Shown here in pieces: positions 8,284-15,054 of a DNA stretch of 34,221 bases. This stretch comes from DATCZB01 sp035513215. Lineage in GTDB: Bacteria > Pseudomonadota > Gammaproteobacteria > Steroidobacterales > Rariloculaceae. The position numbers and the translations under genes were made by a program. Positions within the stretch are counted from its first letter, which is position 1, and every line of letters starts with the position of its first letter. Location of the stretch: assembly GCA_035513215.1 (NCBI GenBank), contig DATKCK010000081.1:1-34221 (forward strand), given 5' to 3'. The notes below the pieces were generated by a model that made no database searches, had not been told where the DNA came from, and was given only the letters and a program-made list of their open reading frames with translations.

Positions 8284-8550
8284 ATGTCCGAAATGCGCAG
8301 GGCAATCTGGGAATCGAAAGGAATCAGAGCGGCGCTGGTTCGGTGTCCGAAATGCGGAGCGCAATCACGATCAGACGGTGGTGACGTGTCCATACGATCG
8401 GCTCTCTTTGCCCTACGCAAGTCTGGAGTCGTTTCCGAAGCGGACTTCAAAGCGCTGGAAAAGAACTACCGCAAGATGCGCGGTCTCGACGCGTACGGCC
8501 GAAACGTAGAGCAAGGCGTACCGGGAGATGCGCCCAGTACGTGCTGCTGA
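8284..8550 (+). CDS. Small zinc-ribbon-like hypothetical protein (uncertain)
   Basis: An 88-residue frame containing RCPKCGAQSRSDGGD at residues 20-35, then a helical, well-composed stretch (SALFALRKSGVVSEADFKAL, EKNYRKMRGLDAYGR). CPKCG is a half zinc ribbon. A second CPKC copy, ACPKCAGQSGN, is encoded 59 bases upstream in a different frame (8276 frame, GTG start), so the gene may originally have had a two-knuckle zinc ribbon that is now split by a one-base indel. The start at 8284 is tentative, without a clear ribosome-binding site. It is continuous with the PQQ dehydrogenase fragment frame, so part of it may be noise. Function unknown. Confidence 0.35.
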   Translation: MSEMRRAIWESKGIRAALVRCPKCGAQSRSDGGDVSIRSALFALRKSGVVSEADFKALEKNYRKMRGLDAYGRNVEQGVPGDAPSTCC

Positions 8551-8554
8551 TTCA

Positions 8555-8740
8555 ATGAGATTGAAGCGAACCGAGGCCGAGGCGCTCATCTTCGGATACC
8601 AGGCGATTCTGCAGACACTGACCGCGCGCAACGAGATCGCGTCGCGTTCTGACTTCTTGGCAGGATTGATGGATGGACGCCAGAAGCTCGCGACGTTGCG
8701 ACGCATGCTCGTCCCTCCTCTGCCTGAGATTCGAGAATAG
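8555..8740 (+). CDS. Small hypothetical protein
   Basis: A 61-residue ORF (MRLKRTEAEALIFGYQAILQ onward) four bases after the preceding ORF's stop. Composition is natural: amphipathic helices, a Gly-Met-Asp-Gly turn, and a Pro-rich end (LVPPLPEIRE). No signal peptide, membrane segment or known motif. The close spacing suggests it is cotranscribed with the zinc-ribbon-like ORF at 8284. The frame is open upstream to 8528 but ATG 8555 gives the more sensible N-terminus. Function unknown. Confidence 0.4.
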   Translation: MRLKRTEAEALIFGYQAILQTLTARNEIASRSDFLAGLMDGRQKLATLRRMLVPPLPEIRE

Positions 8741-8835
8741 GCTGATCCGGCCGCATTGACCATTGCTGGGATAGGCGCGTTTCGTGAGGTCCCGTACTGC
8801 TAGAATCCGGGCTCGCGAGTAACAGGGGGACCCCG

Positions 8836-10581
8836 ATGTCTCGACTTGGCTTCTTCATCGCGCTCGCCTGCGGAACCGCGGCGACCTTGCCCACGGCTGC
8901 TCAAGAGTCACAGTTCGTGCCGGTCACGGACGAAATCCTCGAGAATCCCGCGCCGGCCGACTGGTTGATGTGGCGGCGCACGCAAAATCACTGGGCCTAT
9001 AGCCCGCTTGACCAGGTCAACCGCCGCAACGTCGGCCAGCTCCGTCTGGTTTGGACACGCCCCATCGGGCAGGGCGTGCAGGAAGGCACGCCGCTAGTCT
9101 ACGACGGCATCATGTACTTTCCGAACCCCAACGACATTACGCAGGCGATCGAAGCCGACACCGGCGATCTGATCTGGGAATATCGCCGCCCGGTCCAGGA
9201 CGACAACAACGACTACATTCCGTTTCCATCGATCAATCGCAATCTCGCGATCTACGGCAACTACATTCTCGACAACGGCGCGGACAACTACGCGTACGCG
9301 CTCGATGCGCGCACCGGCGAGCTCGACTGGGAAACGATGATTCTCGATTATCGGCGCGGCGCGCAGCACAGCTCAGGCCCGATCATCGCGAACGGCAAAG
9401 TCGTCTCGGGACGCAGCTGCGAGCCCGAAGGCGGGCCCGATGCGTGCGTGATCACCGCGTTCGACGCGATGACTGGCCAGGAGGTCTGGCGCACGCGCCT
9501 CATTCCGGGGCCCGGGGAGCCCGGCGACGAGACCTGGGGCGATATTCCGTTCGAGGAGCGCCGCCACGTCGGCAGCTGGATGGTGTCGAGCTACGACCCC
9601 GAGCTCGACCAGATATACGTGGGCACTTCGGTGACGTCGCCGGCGCCTAAATTCATGCTCGCCGGCAACGACGAGCAGTATCTTTACCACAACTCGACGC
9701 TCGCGCTCGACGCCGATACGGGCGAGATCGTGTGGTACTTCCAGCATGTTGTCGATCACTGGGATCTCGACCATCCTTTCGAGCGGTTGCTCGTCGATAC
9801 GGCCGTCGCGCCGGACCCGGATTCGGTCGAGTGGATCAATCCTCGCGTACGTTCCGGCGAACCGCGCAAAGTCATCACCGGCGTACCCGGCAAAACCGGC
9901 CTCGTCTATACACTCGATCGCGAGAGCGGGCAGTTCCTATGGGCGCGTCCGACCGTGCAGCAAAACGTGATCGAGAGCATCAACACGGAATCCGGCGCCG
10001 CGACCGTAGCTGCCGAGAAGATGTTCACGCGCGCGGGCCAGGAGATTCTCATCTGCCCGAGCCTGCTCGGCGGCAAGAATTTCCACGCGGGCGCGTATAG
10101 CCCGCTGACTGGGCTCATGTATTACCCGCTGCAAAATACGTGCATGACTTCGCGGTCTGTCTCGGATACGCCGAGCCTCGACGATCTCTACGGCCTCGCA
10201 AACCGCGATCAGATCGCGCCAGGCGAAGAGAACGTCGGCACGATCGAAGCGATCTCGGTCGAGACCGGCGCAACCGTCTGGAAGCACGAGCAACGCGCCG
10301 GCGTTACGTCGCTCATGGCAACGGGCAGCGGGCTGCTCTTCGGCGGCGACGTCAACGGTCGCTTCCGCGCCTACGACCAACGTACGGGCGAAATCCTGTG
10401 GGAAGTGAATCTAGGCTCGCACGTGACCGGCTACCCGGCCACCTTCGCCGTCGACGGCCGGCAATACGTTGCGATCAGCACGGGCGGGTCGCTGAATACG
10501 TTCGGTCTCGCGAGCTTGACGCCGGATCAGCGCGCCGCGGGCACCGCCAACAACCTCTACGTGTTCGCATTGCCGGAGTAA
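8836..10581 (+). CDS. Periplasmic PQQ-dependent dehydrogenase
   Basis: A 581-residue quinoprotein of the eight-bladed propeller dehydrogenase family, which oxidises alcohols, aldehydes or sugars in the periplasm and passes electrons to the respiratory chain. A signal peptide covers residues 1-22 (cleavage near AAQ-ES). Propeller strands repeat as ALDARTGELDW, AFDAMTGQEVW, ALDADTGEIVWYFQ and AYDQRTGEILW. The region around residues 304-312 (VVDHWDLD) sits where the family has its catalytic HDxWDxD Asp segment. The adjacent Cys-Cys pair of classical alcohol dehydrogenases is absent; instead two Cys lie 11 apart (SGRSCEPEGGPDAC). No cytochrome c domain is attached. The ATG has GGGGGA upstream. 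It heads an operon: the next ATG is 3 bases after its stop. Substrate unknown. Confidence 0.9.
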   Translation: MSRLGFFIALACGTAATLPTAAQESQFVPVTDEILENPAPADWLMWRRTQNHWAYSPLDQVNRRNVGQLRLVWTRPIGQGVQEGTPLVYDGIMYFPNPNDITQAIEADTGDLIWEYRRPVQDDNNDYIPFPSINRNLAIYGNYILDNGADNYAYALDARTGELDWETMILDYRRGAQHSSGPIIANGKVVSGRSCEPEGGPDACVITAFDAMTGQEVWRTRLIPGPGEPGDETWGDIPFEERRHVGSWMVSSYDPELDQIYVGTSVTSPAPKFMLAGNDEQYLYHNSTLALDADTGEIVWYFQHVVDHWDLDHPFERLLVDTAVAPDPDSVEWINPRVRSGEPRKVITGVPGKTGLVYTLDRESGQFLWARPTVQQNVIESINTESGAATVAAEKMFTRAGQEILICPSLLGGKNFHAGAYSPLTGLMYYPLQNTCMTSRSVSDTPSLDDLYGLANRDQIAPGEENVGTIEAISVETGATVWKHEQRAGVTSLMATGSGLLFGGDVNGRFRAYDQRTGEILWEVNLGSHVTGYPATFAVDGRQYVAISTGGSLNTFGLASLTPDQRAAGTANNLYVFALPE

Positions 10582-10584
10582 GCC

Positions 10585-11172
10585 ATGCAAATACTGGTTC
10601 GAACGACCGCCGTCATGATCGCCGCGATCGGTGTTGGGCACGCGCAAGCGCCCGACGATAAGCCACAGCTCGCGAGCGAGCCGGGCCTGTCGGCACTCGA
10701 TTACGCCGAGATCGAGCAGCTCTCGGCACGTTACGCGCATGCGATCGATCGCTGCACGAACGGCGGTTACGACTACGCGGATTTGTTCACGGCGGACGGT
10801 GAGTTTGCCGTCGCCGACGAATGGGGAATACCGCCCGAGCAACGCCGGTTCCGAGCCAGCGGCCGCGATGCGCTCGCGATGGCGGCGGGCGGTGGACCCG
10901 AAGGCTGCCGCGACCCCGCCACGCTCATGGGCTACGGCATCAGCCACATCATCGTCAATCACGTGATCACGCCGACCGCGGACGGGGTGACGGGTAAGTC
11001 CTATCTGCTCGCGATCGGCGTCGGCGGCAAGCCCACGCAGAGCGAGCTGCAAGGCGGCTACGAGGATGTGTACGTTAGAACTTCCGATGGCTGGCGTTTC
11101 GCCTCGCGAATTCACGTGTTTCCGAGCATCGCGGAGTCCGTGCAATTCGGCACGGGCGGCGCGGCCGAATGA
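10585..11172 (+). CDS. Exported NTF2/SnoaL-like protein
   Basis: A 195-residue protein with a signal peptide (residues 1-20, GVGHAQ-A) and an NTF2-like fold: LDYAEIEQLSARYAHAIDRC at about 33-52, followed by GGYDYADLFTADGEF, the typical first helix and strand of SnoaL-like proteins. These fold into a cone with a pocket and can be isomerases, hydrolases, dehydratases or ligand-binding proteins, so the reaction cannot be named. It starts 3 bases after the dehydrogenase and overlaps the SMP-30 gene by ATGA if that gene starts at 11169, so the three are probably translated from one mRNA and act in one periplasmic pathway. Confidence 0.82.
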   Translation: MQILVRTTAVMIAAIGVGHAQAPDDKPQLASEPGLSALDYAEIEQLSARYAHAIDRCTNGGYDYADLFTADGEFAVADEWGIPPEQRRFRASGRDALAMAAGGGPEGCRDPATLMGYGISHIIVNHVITPTADGVTGKSYLLAIGVGGKPTQSELQGGYEDVYVRTSDGWRFASRIHVFPSIAESVQFGTGGAAE

Positions 11173-11198
11173 ACGGCGCGAACCGAGGCGAGCGAACC

Positions 11199-12281
11199 AT
11201 GCAACGATCGAACTACGTATCCCTGCTCGCCGTTATCGCGATCGCTTGCTCGGTTGCGGCTCACGCGCAGTCGCCAACGCCGCGGCCGTTCCGCATCGTG
11301 AAGCTCGACCCGGCTCTCGATGCGATCGTCGCGCCCAGCGCCGAGCTCGAACTGCTCGGCGACCGCTTCGGCCTCACCGAAGGACCGGTATGGGTACCCG
11401 ACGAAGAGGGAGGCTACTTGCTCTTCAGCGATCTGATCTCGAACGTGATCTACCGCTGGCAACCCGGCGGTGAGATTTCCGTCTTCCTCGAGCGCAGCGG
11501 CTATAGCGGCGAGGAGACCACGAAAGCCGGCTATCAAACCCGGCGCGGGCGCATGGCCGTGCTGCTGATCGGCCCGAACGGCCTTTCGCTCGATGCGCAG
11601 GGCAGGCTCGTCTATCTCGCAACGCCCGACCGCGCCGTCATGCGGCTCGAGCCCGACGGCACGCCCACGGTGCTCGCCGATCGCTACGACGGCAAGCGCT
11701 TCAACGGCCCGAATGATCTCTGGATTCGCTCCGACGGCGCGATCTACATGACCGACAGTATCTTCGGCCTGCGCGACGGTCTCGCGAACCCGGCCGCTGA
11801 GCTGCCGTTCAGCGGCGTGTATCTGCTTAAAGACGGCAACACGACCCTGCTCTATAGCAATGCCGACAACCCCGGGGGCTGGCCGAACGGCATCGTGCTC
11901 TCCCCCGACGAGCTGCATCTTTATATGAATGCCGGCTTTCAGAATATCCTGCGGTTCGACGTCGCCGCCGATGGTTCGATCTCCGGGCAGCAAATCTTCA
12001 TCGCGGGCGAAGGCAGCGACGGCATGAAGGTCGACCGCGAAGGCAATCTGTACACGACGTCCGGCGCCGGCCCCGGCGACGTGCGCATCACGGCGCCCGA
12101 CGGCACGCGGCTCGGCGTCATCGAACTGCCGGTCCCGGCCGGCGAGCCGCAGCAGCAAGTCTGCGCGACGAATGTCGCTTTCGGCGATATCGACAGCCGC
12201 ATGCTCTACATCACCGCCTGCGAGCACGTTTACCGAATTCGCTTGAACGTGCCGGGCATCCACCCGCAGCCTTCCTTGTAG
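11199..12281 (+). CDS. Exported SMP-30/gluconolactonase-family hydrolase
   Basis: A 360-residue calcium-type six-bladed propeller protein of the SMP-30/gluconolactonase/LRE family, which hydrolyses lactones. A signal peptide (LLAVIAIACSVAAHA-Q) follows the ATG at 11199, which has a GAGGCGAG ribosome-binding site; an upstream ATG at 11169 overlaps the preceding stop as ATGA and would add ten residues before the signal peptide. Family metal-ligand positions appear present: E in LTEGPVW, N in FNGPNDLW, N in GGWPNGIVLS and D in GSDGMKVD. In this operon it could hydrolyse a lactone made by the PQQ dehydrogenase. The stop codon lies at the edge of a palindromic repeat. Confidence 0.87.
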   Translation: MQRSNYVSLLAVIAIACSVAAHAQSPTPRPFRIVKLDPALDAIVAPSAELELLGDRFGLTEGPVWVPDEEGGYLLFSDLISNVIYRWQPGGEISVFLERSGYSGEETTKAGYQTRRGRMAVLLIGPNGLSLDAQGRLVYLATPDRAVMRLEPDGTPTVLADRYDGKRFNGPNDLWIRSDGAIYMTDSIFGLRDGLANPAAELPFSGVYLLKDGNTTLLYSNADNPGGWPNGIVLSPDELHLYMNAGFQNILRFDVAADGSISGQQIFIAGEGSDGMKVDREGNLYTTSGAGPGDVRITAPDGTRLGVIELPVPAGEPQQQVCATNVAFGDIDSRMLYITACEHVYRIRLNVPGIHPQPSL

Positions 12282-12328
12282 GAGCGGCCTCCAGGCCGCG
12301 AATTCGGGATCGCGGCCGGAAGGCCGCT
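12279..12328. repeat. REP-like palindromic element
   Basis: Starts as TGTAGGAGCGGCC at the SMP-30 stop codon. Two 19-base arms (12283-12301 and 12310-12328) are complementary at 17 of 19 positions around an 8-base loop, and each arm is itself nearly palindromic. This matches the dispersed 'TGTAGGAGCGGCCTTCAGGCCGCGA' repeat type I recall from gammaproteobacterial genomes. It could also act as a terminator for the operon, although no U-tract follows. Confidence 0.75.
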
Positions 12329-12442
12329 TGTATGGTACTTCGCGACCTCAATCGGGATGTCCGTCGCCCGCCTGGACGCGGCGAGATGCGGTCCCGAACG
12401 AAGCATTGAGCCGAAACGCGAGTCGGCAACGACTTGCGCTCA

Positions 12443-12475
12443 TTATCGATGACCGTTATCGTGTTTCGACTATCG
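12443..12475. promoter_or_regulatory. Cluster of TATCG sites upstream of lectin-like lipoprotein
   Basis: Three TATCG words in the same orientation at 12444, 12457 and 12471, spaced 13 and 14 bases. The middle one reads CGTTATCGTGTTTCG, close to the sites at 14441 (CGTTATCGATATCCG) and 15021 (CGTTATCGTATTTCG). It lies 43-75 bases before the start codon at 12518, a normal promoter or operator position. Confidence 0.35.
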
Positions 12476-12517
12476 TTCTTCCCTGAAGATATCCCGGATG
12501 CGTCCCGGAGGTTTCGA

Positions 12518-13261
12518 ATGTTCAAACAAGCATGTCCATGCAGGGTAAGCGGCATCGGCGCGGCAGTCGCGCTTGCGGCGATCTGCGCCGGCTGCGGTCA
12601 GGGAGGATCCGGAGACACGGCCGAGTCCCCGCCGACTGTCGGTGGTCAGGACGTTCCCGAAAGCCTGCCGATGGGCGGTGAGCAGTCGGTCATGAGCTTC
12701 TTCATCACGAGCACGGGCTCCGGCAACGGCGGCGATCTCGGCGGCCTCGCGGGCGCGGACGCGCACTGCCAGGCACTGGCCGAGGCCGAATACGCCGGCG
12801 ATCACACCTGGCGCGCCTACCTGAGCACGCAGGCCACTGACACCGAGCCGGCCGTCAACGCACGCGATCGGATCGCCCCCGGGCCCTGGTACAACGCCGC
12901 GGGATTGCTCATCGCCGCGAATCTCGAGCAGCTGCACGCGGGCGACAACCGCATCGACAAGGAAATGGCCCTGACCGAGCAATACGGGACGATCGGCGGC
13001 GTCGGCGACGAGATCAACATTCACGACATCCTGACGGGCTCGCGACCGGACGGCACGGCGTTCCCACCCGGCGAGGACATGACCTGCGGCAACTGGACGA
13101 GCAGCAGTGAGGGACGCGCGATGGTCGGCCACCATGACCGCATGGGCTTGCAGGAAGGCGTCAACTCTTGGAACTCAGTCCATCCCACATCCGGCTGCAG
13201 TCAGGAAGCTTTCGCCAGCTCGGGCGGCGCGGGGCTCTTCTATTGCTTCGCGATCGATTGA
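12518..13261 (+). CDS. Lectin-like exported lipoprotein
   Basis: A 247-residue protein. The N-terminus has a hydrophobic segment ending AICAGCGQGG, a near-lipobox that suggests lipid attachment, then a Gly/Ser/Pro linker to about residue 60. The folded part opens FFITSTGSGNGGDLGGLAGA, followed by DAHCQALAEAEYAGDHTWRA and, at the end, CGNWTSSSEG, NSWNSVHPTSGC and GAGLFYCFAID. This is the pattern of bacterial proteins annotated as DUF1554-like or lectin, with the C-type-lectin-like/endostatin fold stabilised by Cys pairs. The ATG at 12518 is chosen for its GGAGG site 7 bases upstream and the signal sequence; the frame is open from 12434. It is monocistronic. Ligand unknown; cell-surface or periplasmic binding is likely. 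Confidence 0.78.
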   Translation: MFKQACPCRVSGIGAAVALAAICAGCGQGGSGDTAESPPTVGGQDVPESLPMGGEQSVMSFFITSTGSGNGGDLGGLAGADAHCQALAEAEYAGDHTWRAYLSTQATDTEPAVNARDRIAPGPWYNAAGLLIAANLEQLHAGDNRIDKEMALTEQYGTIGGVGDEINIHDILTGSRPDGTAFPPGEDMTCGNWTSSSEGRAMVGHHDRMGLQEGVNSWNSVHPTSGCSQEAFASSGGAGLFYCFAID

Positions 13262-13299
13262 CGGACTGACGGCGGATTGCACCCGTGCGGGGCCGGAGA

Positions 13300-13443
13300 A
13301 TGGTCTATCGTCACGCCGTTCCGATACGGATAGCGCATTGGGTCAATGCGCTTTGCCTGCCGATACTCCTCATGAGCGGCCTGCAGATCTTCAATGCCCA
13401 TCCGGCGCTCTACTGGGGCGACGCGTCGGACTTCGAGCGGCCC
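13300..13443 (+). pseudogene. N-terminal fragment of a cytochrome b membrane subunit
   Basis: The first 48 residues (VYRHAVPIRIAHWVNALCLP, ILLMSGLQIFNAHPALYWGD, ASDFERP) are the first helix of the b561-like cytochrome b/thiosulfate-reductase membrane subunit family, with the heme-ligand candidate His in RIAHW. The full protein has four or more helices and 180-250 residues. Here the homology stops at FERP and the frame runs on to 13551 through DNA that is antisense to a peroxidase fragment. The gene was cut by a rearrangement and only the start remains. Confidence 0.75.
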
Positions 13444-13478
13444 ACGTCTACGTCTATAACGATCGGAAATGAGGGCGG

Positions 13479-13829
13479 CCGGCCCGTCAAGCGCCCGCGT
13501 GCGTCGACTGAAAAACGGCGGGCATCCGCGCCCCAGGCGTCGCGCGTATGACAGCTCGCGAAGGCTGTCGATCCGTTGATTGAGATCCGCTCGTCCCAGA
13601 ATAGCTGCCGGCCCGGTGTCACGACGGGAGCGTCGAGGGCTCCGGGCCGCACGGGCTCGAGAACGCCAAAGAGATTGCGGGTGCTTTGCAGCAGCGAGCC
13701 ATCGACGGACTGGGCGGGCGCGGCGCTCGGGGCACAGAGCGCGCATGCACCCAGCGCGAGCAGCGCGGCGCCGGGGAGGGGACGTCTTGCAGCGCGCTCT
13801 TCGGTATGACGATGCAACCGGGGCGGCAT
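13479..13829 (-). pseudogene. N-terminal fragment of a MauG/cytochrome c peroxidase-type protein
   Basis: On the minus strand, a signal peptide (ALLALGACALCAPSAAPAQ) precedes LFGVLEPV, APVVTPGRQLFWDERISING and the first heme region STAFASCHTRDAWG, ending at DARGRLTGR. This is the start of a di-heme cytochrome c peroxidase-like protein. Only about 117 of an expected 350 or more residues remain; then the frame enters the antisense of the cytochrome b fragment and runs out at 13410. The heme motif reads F-A-S-C-H, so the first Cys of CxxCH is replaced by Phe (TTC where TGC is expected), consistent with a decaying gene. It follows the class II cytochrome gene at 14389 on the same strand, separated by 56 bases. 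Confidence 0.75.
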
Positions 13830-13885
13830 GATCGGCGCTCAATCGGTCGGGAAGGCCGCCGTCTCCCTGAACAGTGACGCGTCAT

Positions 13886-14389
13886 TCAGAAAGGCATGCC
13901 TTCGGCGACGTGGCAGGCCATGCAGATCACCCGTTCCTGGAGGAAGATCTGCCGGCTGTCATCGATGTCATTCTGGCGCAGTGCGTCATCGAGCCGTCCC
14001 CAGCTCTCGTTCAGAAACATCAGCTCGGCGTTCGGAGTACGGTTCGGCCGCTTCATCAGGGCCACGTTGAAGACGGAGCGCAGCTTGCCCCAGTGATGCA
14101 GCGCGAGCTCCAAGTTCTCGTTCAGGATCGCATCGTAGACCTGCTCGTAACGGTAGCCGATCTGCCACATTTGCTCGTAGGTTCCGCCGGCATAGATCTG
14201 GATGCGCCGAAATCGTTCCTCGTCGTCGACAGCATCGAGGAGCCAATCGGCGCTCGGCGCGCGGGCTTGCCCCTCATCCAGCCCGCCGATACCGGCCGGC
14301 ATTCGCGGCTCGGCAGATTCCGTCGCGTCTTGCGCTTGCGCGGTGGCGGCGAGAAGGGCCAGGGGGACGAGATATGTGAAGGGTTTCAT
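13886..14389 (-). CDS. Class II (cytochrome c'-like) c-type cytochrome
   Basis: A 167-residue exported protein: signal peptide MKPFTYLVPLALLAATAQAQ, then a mostly helical body and one CxxCH heme site (VICMACHVAEGMPF) 8 residues from the C-terminus. A single heme site at the extreme C-terminus of a four-helix protein is the class II cytochrome c layout (c', c556). Such proteins carry electrons or bind NO/CO in the periplasm. The ATG at 14389 is preferred over an upstream one at 14419 because of a GGGAGAG site just before it and the signal peptide. It is upstream of the broken peroxidase gene on the same strand. A TATCG dyad at 14446-14460 lies in its promoter region. Confidence 0.72.
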   Translation of the reverse strand: MKPFTYLVPLALLAATAQAQDATESAEPRMPAGIGGLDEGQARAPSADWLLDAVDDEERFRRIQIYAGGTYEQMWQIGYRYEQVYDAILNENLELALHHWGKLRSVFNVALMKRPNRTPNAELMFLNESWGRLDDALRQNDIDDSRQIFLQERVICMACHVAEGMPF

Positions 14390-14440
14390 GACGCTCTCCC
14401 ACGTTCGGACTATCGGCACGGGTGGCGGTCGTTAGCGGTG

Positions 14441-14460
14441 TTCGTTATCGATATCCGATA
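14441..14460. promoter_or_regulatory. Candidate operator, perfect TATCG-N5-CGATA dyad
   Basis: TATCGATATCCGATA at 14446-14460 is an inverted repeat with 5-base arms and a 5-base spacer, 57-71 bases upstream of the class II cytochrome start at 14389. The ten bases TTCGTTATCG at 14441-14450 recur exactly at 15021-15030, in front of the permease and divergent padR gene. Binding by the PadR protein is an inference. Confidence 0.45.
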
Positions 14461-14577
14461 TTAACGGCCATGCGGGAATGCGGGAATGCGGCAACCCGGC
14501 CCCTCGTTCGACGGGACCGATCGCGCGGCGTCGTTCGTTGCCGCCCGGGCGAAGCCTGGCCGCCGCCCGGGAGTGCT

Positions 14578-14937
14578 TCACCGGTCGCGTTTCGCGCGCT
14601 CCTCGATGAGCTCCCCGAACAGCTCCCTGACCTTGTGCCTGGCGTCCCGCAGCGCCTTGCGGCCTGCGGCCGTGGCCCGATACATGCGGCGTCTGCGGCC
14701 GTCCTCAGGATCTTCGTAGGATTCGAGATAGCCCTTGCGCTCCATGCCATGCAACATCGGATAGAGCGTGCCGGGGCTCAGGTTATAGCCGTGGCGCCGC
14801 AATTCTTCGATGATGCCGAGCCCGAAGATCGATTCCTCGCAGGCATGGTGCAGCACGTGCAGCCTGATCAGGCCTCCGTAGATCTCGAGCTCGTTACCGG
14901 ACTTGCCGGGATATTTCTTTGATTTGGGCACGTTCAT
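14578..14937 (-). CDS. PadR family transcriptional regulator
   Basis: A 119-residue PadR protein. The N-terminal winged helix spans residues about 12-85, with the diagnostic FGLGIIEELRRHGYNLSPGT, LYPMLHGMERKGYLESYED and a basic wing GRRRRMYRATAAGRKAL, followed by a short C-terminal dimerisation helix (subfamily 2, small form). PadR proteins repress promoters and are released by ligands such as phenolics or drugs. The start at 14937 (MNVPKSKKY) is preferred; the frame is open to 14991. It is divergent from the frameshifted permease at 15055, the usual target arrangement, and the shared intergenic region holds a TATCG dyad. Confidence 0.9.
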   Translation of the reverse strand: MNVPKSKKYPGKSGNELEIYGGLIRLHVLHHACEESIFGLGIIEELRRHGYNLSPGTLYPMLHGMERKGYLESYEDPEDGRRRRMYRATAAGRKALRDARHKVRELFGELIEERAKRDR

Positions 14938-15020
14938 GCCGAGTTGTGTCGTCGGTCCCGGGAAAGTATATGCCGGCACCGGCCGACTCACATCCGGGCA
15001 GCATTCCGCTATTATCTGGC

Positions 15021-15040
15021 TTCGTTATCGTATTTCGTTA
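15021..15040. promoter_or_regulatory. Candidate PadR operator before the permease
   Basis: TTCGTTATCGTATTTCGTTA contains TATCG-N5-CGTTA, one mismatch from the dyad at 14446. It ends 14 bases before the permease ATG at 15055 and lies 84 bases from the divergent padR start, where a bound repressor could block both promoters. Functional assignment is inferred from position and recurrence. Confidence 0.45.
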
Positions 15041-15054
15041 ATAGGGTGCCGGCG

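Noticed and set aside
11112..12263. 383-codon minus-strand open frame
   Set aside because: Antisense to the SMP-30 gene, whose signal peptide and ligand motifs are clear.
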